A stretch of 64,000 nt of DNA, from NCBI GenBank assembly GCA_000497125.2, contig CM035317.1:1700001-1764000 (forward strand), written 5' to 3'. Of this stretch, positions 59,939 to 64,000 are shown piece by piece; the first letter of the stretch is position 1, and every line of letters starts with the position of its first letter. Both the position numbers and the translations under genes were made by a program. Under the pieces are notes generated by a model that made no database searches, had not been told where the DNA came from, and saw only the letters and a list, made by a program, of their open reading frames with translations. The stretch is from Spironucleus salmonicida. Its lineage: Eukaryota > Fornicata > Diplomonadida > Hexamitidae.

Positions 59939-60940
59939 TCAAATCGTCCCGATATTTTCCTCTAATAATTTACTTCTTCTTGCGAGCTCGTAGAAATAGC
60001 CATAATCGATTTAAACATTAAAATGCTCTAACTCTGGGCATTTCCATTCGTTATCTAACCAGAACTCACCTATAAACTATTTTCCCTCCTCAAAAATGGT
60101 ATCCTTAACTACATCGAGCTACAAATGACCAAAATTCACATGCTTGTCACACCCAACGAATTCCTAGCGTTCTAGAACCAAAAATTATCCAGGAACCCGT
60201 TATATTTCCTGACGCCCTACACGCCAATCGAACAAACTCTGAAACGTATAAATACTAATTTTGAAGTTTGAAACTAGTATAATCCCAAAGATAAGGCGTC
60301 TAATATGATGCTTAAAAAAACCTTGACCGGAAATAGAGATCTTGTAGAAATTTCCTGATTAAGTCACACGAAAATGTGTGATTTTTCTTATAAATTCACG
60401 TGTATTCTTTGCATTTGGGAGAGAAGAGAATGGTGCAAAATTAAAAAAGGATAGCGAGGTCTCGAGAATTTCTTAAAGCATGTTTAAGCGATCTAAAGGC
60501 GAGAGTCTGTTGAAATCGGCTTGCTATTATAAGGTAGGGTCATCAATTGATGGTAGGGTCGATAATAGAAGGTATGATGGGATATAGTATGCATAGTTTC
60601 GACCAGTACAATATTTCAATGGATCGAACGATTTACAAACGCGTTGGAGAGAAAGGAATCTAATATCATTAGGGAGAAGAGACTTGAAAATTTATAGATT
60701 TTAGTCTGACATCTTAAGAAATAACGAAAATGCTGCTTAACAGGCTGACACACCTGAATCAGTACGGGATACGCGTTTGAAGTTAGCTTTTTGAGGATTT
60801 TCGGACAGTTTTGATGCTGCTAGTGCATCAAAAAGTACCTATTCAACAGTTCTAGTTGGCTATTAACTGTTTTAGATCTAGGAACCATGAAAATGCTGGC
60901 CTTTGTAAGCGACTACTAGAAGGTAATATTGTAGTTTCAT
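59939..60940 (-). CDS. tRNA pseudouridine synthase, PUS1/PUS3 (TruA) family
   Basis: 333 residues. The TruA fold is complete: YKGQHFHGSQIQ near the N-terminus, TRTVEQVLFDALAAS, the catalytic motif RTDSGVSA with nucleophile Asp61, LPNDIRFLSLQRVCKSFDPLKYCTGRNYAYYIP, and the C-terminal SGQGFFKHHIRRLIFGIIL. It isomerises uridines in tRNA (and some mRNA/snRNA). RTDSGV replaces the usual RTDKGV; Ser at that position is unusual but the Asp is kept. PUS1 versus PUS3 cannot be decided. The gene is clearly GC-richer than its surroundings. It is tandem with the Rab gene upstream on the same strand. Confidence 0.87.
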
Positions 60941-60942
60941 TA

Positions 60943-60983
60943 AATATAAAATAGATAATAATATTATATAATATAATATTATA
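60943..60983 (-). promoter_or_regulatory. Palindromic AATATTATATAATATAATATT tract upstream of pseudouridine synthase gene
   Basis: A near-palindromic A/T tract fills most of the 56-bp space between the Rab stop and the start at 60940. It is the strongest example of the recurrent promoter-like element and contains several overlapping TATAATATTATA units. Confidence 0.4.
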
Positions 60984-60996
60984 ATGAAAAATCTAA

Positions 60997-62217
60997 TCAG
61001 CAACATCCAGATTTCTTTTCTCCAGTGATTGGTTCGGTAGGCTTAGAGATAACGGGAACATTGACTTATTCCTCATATTTGATCTAGTCAAACTTTAAAT
61101 TAGTTAATATTTTATGAACACCAAAGCCAACTTTACAGCTAGTACCATAGAAACTTTAGATATTATTATTAGTAATAAAGGCCTCGACTTCTTCAGCAGA
61201 TACTTGCTTTTCTAAATCGGATTTATTACCAATGAGTATTGGGATTAAGTCAGTATTTATCTATTTGATTTCCTTCATCCAGATATTAATATTTTCAAAT
61301 GATTTTTTATTGTCATATGAAAAAACAAACACTACAAAGTTTGCAGAACGTACAGTTGCTGTGGTTGTAGCTTTATATTGTTCTTAACCTGCAGTATCAT
61401 AAATGACACACTTCACGTTAAATTTATCATTAAAACCAAACTCTTTGATTATTTAATCAGAACCAATAGTTGATACATTGTTCTCATTAAATGAGTCATT
61501 TTACCAGCGTTAGAAAATAGAAGTCTTTCCGGTATTAGAATCACCAATTAAAGCTACTTTGAAGAGTCTAGTTTAAATGGATGAATTTATTTTAGAATAG
61601 CTAGGAGCTTCATAAAGCAAAGAATGATCTACAATTATACTATCCCCTGCTATATTCTCAACCTTGGCTTCAGATTTCTCCTCAGCCTTGGCTTCGGATT
61701 TCTCCTCAACCTTGTCTTCGGATTTCTCCTCAACCTTGGCTTCGGATTTCTCCTCAACCTTGGCTTCGGATTTCTCCTCAACCTTGGCTTCGGATTTCTC
61801 CTCAACCTTGTCTTCGGATTTCTCCTCAACCTTGTCTTCGGATTTCTCCTCAACCTTGGCTTCGGATTTCTCCTCAACCTTGTCTTCGGATTTCTCCTCA
61901 ACCTTGTCTTCAGATTTCTCCTCAACCTTGGCTTCGGATTTCTCCTCAACCTTGTCTTCGGATTTCTCCTCAACCTTGTCTTCGGATTTCTCCTCAACCT
62001 TGTCTTCAGATTTCTCCTCAACCTTGTCTTCAGATTTCTCCTCAACCTTGTCTTCGGATTTCTCCTCAACCTTGGCTTCGGATTTCTCCTCAACCTTGTC
62101 TTCAGATTTCTCCTCAACCTTGTCTTCAGATTTCTCCTCAACCTTGTCTTCGGATTTCTCTCTAATGGTGTCGATCTCACTATCGTTCTATTCCAAAATT
62201 AGATCACTTTAAGACAT
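60997..62217 (-). CDS. Rab-family GTPase with long acidic repeat N-terminus
   Basis: 406 residues. The C-terminal 190 are a normal Rab: G1 GDSNTGKTS (about 220), switch region STIGSDQIIKEF, G3 YDTAGQEQY, RSANFVVFVFSYDN, G4 GNKSD, G5-like SCKVG, and a prenylated tail KKSGCC. Before it lies a highly regular array of EEKSEDKV/EEKSEAKV octads (about residues 18-185) encoded by a 24-bp minisatellite. The array should form a single charged alpha-helix or rod that holds the GTPase away from another binding site; that is inference. Rabs rarely carry such N-terminal rods. The short unique start is MSQSDLILEQNDSEIDTIR. Subfamily is nearest Rab5/Rab21-like by eye, but not certain. Confidence 0.92.
61665..62165. 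repeat. 24-bp coding minisatellite, about 21 copies
   Basis: Tandem 24-bp unit with consensus CTTGKCTTCRGATTTCTCCTCAAC on the plus strand; the core GATTTCTC recurs 21 times at exact 24-base spacing. Only two positions vary often: G/T (Ala/Asp codon) and G/A (synonymous in Ser). Being a multiple of three, it is open in several frames on both strands, which explains spurious long frames here. Near-identity of units points to recent expansion or homogenisation by slippage or unequal exchange. Confidence 0.97.
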
Positions 62218-62454
62218 TTTCAATGTATAATTTTTTAATAATATTAAATTTTTGGTATATAATATCTAGAATTATAATTTGTGGTTTAATAACATATTAA
62301 ATTATTTAATATAGAATTCATTAAGCAAATCCATATGAAAATAGAATTAATTATTAATATACAAAATATAATGCAAATATATTTTAAAATATTATTTTTT
62401 AATGTGTAGTATATTTGTTTAAAGAATTAAAATAATATAATTTCAAGTATCGGA
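62218..62454. other. AT-rich intergenic region
   Basis: 237 bp between the PPi-PFK stop and the Rab start, both minus-strand. Holds the Rab promoter region, with A/T tracts near 62240 and 62340-62400. No gene seen. Confidence 0.5.

Positions 62455-64000
<1,546 letters not shown>

Noticed and set aside
61624-62212. Long Leu/Phe-rich, Ser/Asp-rich and Arg/Asn/Pro-rich frames over the minisatellite
   Set aside because: These are phase shadows of the 24-bp repeat; the Rab gene fixes the true frame (EEKSEDKV).

Overview
This window reads as gene-dense nuclear DNA from a protist in which TAA and TAG encode glutamine and TGA is the only stop. With that code almost every base falls into long, intron-free reading frames on both strands; with the standard code only fragments appear. 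Recognisable proteins (ribosomal protein L3, valyl-tRNA synthetase, CPSF73, a two-half ABCA transporter, a PP2A-type phosphatase) fix the frame and the code. No convincing intron was found in about 45 genes. TAR=Gln without introns, pyrophosphate-dependent phosphofructokinase (PFK), an ankyrin protein with repeated TALM cores, a Cys-rich one-pass membrane protein, and stop codons often embedded in AGTGA together suggest a hexamitid diplomonad (Hexamita/Spironucleus/Trepomonas-like). A ciliate macronucleus is the alternative, but ciliates would be expected to show introns. This is inference; no database was searched.

Layout. 1-9758: a partial unknown gene, RPL3, a major-facilitator transporter and a giant ABCA transporter. 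10117-19095: cilium and phosphatase cluster (LC8, SAS-6-like, PP2A B''-type subunit, AC40 polymerase subunit, PP2A-type catalytic subunit, ODAD3-like docking protein). 19158-31970: RNA and DNA machinery (Prp39-like, VPS8-like, POLD2-like, TTC4/Cns1, IPI1/TEX10-like, CPSF73, CorA/MRS2, RRP40-like). 32007-43234: very AT-rich unknown genes, LRRC51, a PDI-like membrane protein and a huge CFAP46-like protein. 43235-46678: the loosest stretch, with a polyprenol/DAG-kinase-like membrane enzyme and an AP-complex mu subunit. 46729-64000: a RCHY1-like RING protein, a possible RRM gene, a microtubule-protein-like gene, an ankyrin/coiled-coil protein, a Cys-rich surface protein, a NUP35-like RRM, a double-CPPC redoxin, an FHA protein, ValRS, a WD40 protein, a PUS1/TruA pseudouridine synthase, a Rab GTPase with about 21 copies of an 8-residue repeat, and a PPi-PFK cut by the window edge.

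Genes appear to have individual promoters: starts lie 47-130 bp apart in most divergent pairs, usually with a TATAATATTATA-like stretch between. All twelve convergent pairs end within 0-14 bp of each other, so 3' UTRs must be almost absent or must overlap the opposite gene. The axonemal and centriolar genes fit a flagellated cell. PPi-PFK and the redoxin fit an anaerobic or microaerophilic lifestyle. No tRNA, rRNA, CRISPR array, virus-like element or complete transposon was recognised.
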